Below are positions 54,148 to 54,751 of a stretch of 54,751 nucleotides of DNA, piece after piece; position 1 is the first letter of the stretch, and each line of letters begins with the position of its first letter. The notes beneath the pieces were generated by a model. That model saw nothing but the letters and a program-made list of their open reading frames with translations, did no database searches and was not told where the DNA came from. The stretch lies in NCBI GenBank assembly GCA_017615615.1, contig JAFZZW010000043.1, positions 1-54,751 of the forward strand, given 5' to 3'. The position numbers and the translations under genes are program-made. Source of the DNA: Bacteroidales bacterium (GTDB lineage Bacteria > Bacteroidota > Bacteroidia > Bacteroidales > UBA932).

Positions 54148-54173
54148 TACCACATATGGACCATCCGTGGTAC
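54147..54173 (+). promoter_or_regulatory. Inverted repeat at the start of the HTH gene leader
   Basis: GTACCAC (54147-54153) and GTGGTAC (54167-54173) are a perfect 7-base inverted repeat beginning at the last base of the -7 box, so it overlaps the expected transcription start. This is a typical operator position, and autoregulation by the HTH protein is plausible but unproven. The rest of the leader (54174-54299) shows no ORF I would call. Confidence 0.45.
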
Positions 54174-54299
54174 AAGCGCAAATGAACTTTTGCGAGTTGT
54201 GCAGGATTTTACAAACTTTTACAACAATCCCCGGCAGATCCTCCGATTCTGCCATCCCGGCTCCCCCGAACGAGCCACGAAACAAAATATCGGAGAAAA

Positions 54300-54751
54300 A
54301 TGCAAAAATCGATGGAGATCAAAGAGCGAAAATGCCCTATCTGTGGGAAGCCCTTCCTTCCCTACAACCAGAACCAAGTCTACTGCTCCCCCGAGTGCAG
54401 TACCCTTGGAGGCGACCGCTCTGAGCGCGAGAACCGCAGGTACCAGGCAGCCCTTGCCAAGGCCCAGGCCAAACGCTCCAAGCTCGAAACAAAACAACAG
54501 CTCTCCATCTCCGACGCAGCCCGCCTACTCAATGTCAGCCGCCCCACCATCTACCGGCTAATAGACGAAGGCACGCTCTCCCCCATCCGCATCAGCGCCC
54601 GCTCGATCAGGATTCCCAGAGAGCAGCTGCAGAACCTCATCCCTGAAAGCAAGGCAGACTCCGGCAACCCTCCGGACAAAGTGATATCCAAAGACGAAGC
54701 TCTCACGCGCTACGGCATATCCGAGACCTGGCTCTATCGCAAGACCCGGGC
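54300..54751 (+). CDS. Zinc-ribbon and helix-turn-helix (excisionase-like) protein, partial
   Basis: The frame is open from the ATG at 54300 to the window edge (150 codons) and has no stop. Residues 11-34 carry a Cys pair (CPIC) and a second Cys pair (CSPEC), a small zinc ribbon of the kind seen near recombinases. Residues 70-115 are an excisionase/MerR-type helix-turn-helix (SISDAARLLNVSRPTIYRLI, then SIRIPREQL). A second similar helix-turn-helix begins near 128 (ISKDEALTRYGISETWLYRK). Such proteins direct site-specific recombinases or regulate genes in mobile elements. An alternative start is the ATG at 54312. Other frames here are shadows. Confidence 0.75.
   Translation, partial: MQKSMEIKERKCPICGKPFLPYNQNQVYCSPECSTLGGDRSERENRRYQAALAKAQAKRSKLETKQQLSISDAARLLNVSRPTIYRLIDEGTLSPIRISARSIRIPREQLQNLIPESKADSGNPPDKVISKDEALTRYGISETWLYRKTR

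Noticed and set aside
54145..54561. Short plus-strand frames at the right end
   Set aside because: The frame starting at 54300 encodes a zinc ribbon and two helix-turn-helix motifs and stays open to the edge; the others are Pro/Arg-rich shadows.
1..54751. tRNA, rRNA, CRISPR arrays and insertion sequences
   Set aside because: I looked for cloverleaf ends, transposase-like proteins with terminal inverted repeats, and regularly spaced repeats on both strands and saw none I can support.

Overview
The window reads as a chromosomal segment of a fairly GC-rich member of the Bacteroidales. The evidence is the set of Bacteroidota-type proteins (DUF4301, GSCFA, short DciA/DUF721, large Bacteroidota LptD, Rho with a long disordered insert, small AraC-domain protein) and the repeated TAnnTTTG promoter box, often with TTG or TTTG 20 bases upstream. 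Genes are tightly packed, with many 1-23 base overlaps. The lineage could be Alistipes-like or UBA932/Cryptobacteroides-like; I cannot settle this from sequence alone.

Left third (about 1-18.6 kb, all minus strand). A capsule or O-antigen type locus runs from a YwqE-type phosphatase (18.56 kb) through a Wza-like export protein, a Wzz-like chain-length protein, four glycosyltransferases, an EpsG/Wzy-type polymerase, a Wzx-type flippase, UDP-GlcNAc 2-epimerase, a WecG/TagA-type transferase, Gmd and Fcl (GDP-fucose), a nucleotidyltransferase-like protein and a WecA-type initiating transferase. The predicted polymer starts as GlcNAc-PP-undecaprenol, probably extended with ManNAc, and contains fucose. 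At the far end, after its own promoter, lie a small coiled-coil gene, zapA and a probable 6S-like RNA with a terminator.

Middle (18.6-38.8 kb). Housekeeping genes: ffh; a small AraC-type regulator; a secreted 5'-nucleotidase coupled to a predicted outer-membrane barrel; a GSCFA protein; yebC with a TPR membrane protein; recF-dciA-pdxB-DUF4301; ftsH-cdsA-psd; birA; rpe; pepD; dnaA; and a cell-wall amidase. A 299-base AT-rich gap lies upstream of dnaA.

Right third (38.8-54.75 kb). lptD is followed by a translationally coupled GT2-GtrA-PMT cassette that looks like a complete periplasmic glycosylation module. Next come a membrane-anchored PHP-like protein, rho, a lipoprotein and upp, a TGS-type nucleoside kinase, pncB, an SDR protein and mnmE. 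mnmE carries two 28-base palindromic repeats inside its coding region, placed where codon usage changes. The window ends inside a zinc-ribbon plus helix-turn-helix (excisionase-like) gene with a strong promoter.

The items most worth a second look are the palindromic insert and mosaic structure of mnmE, the Xis-like gene just after mnmE, the lptD-GT2-GtrA-PMT cassette, the lptD/amidase divergent TTG starts, the 6S-like RNA overlapping the zapA stop codon, and the hairpin cluster at 29.69-29.8 kb. I found no CRISPR array, rRNA, tRNA or insertion sequence.
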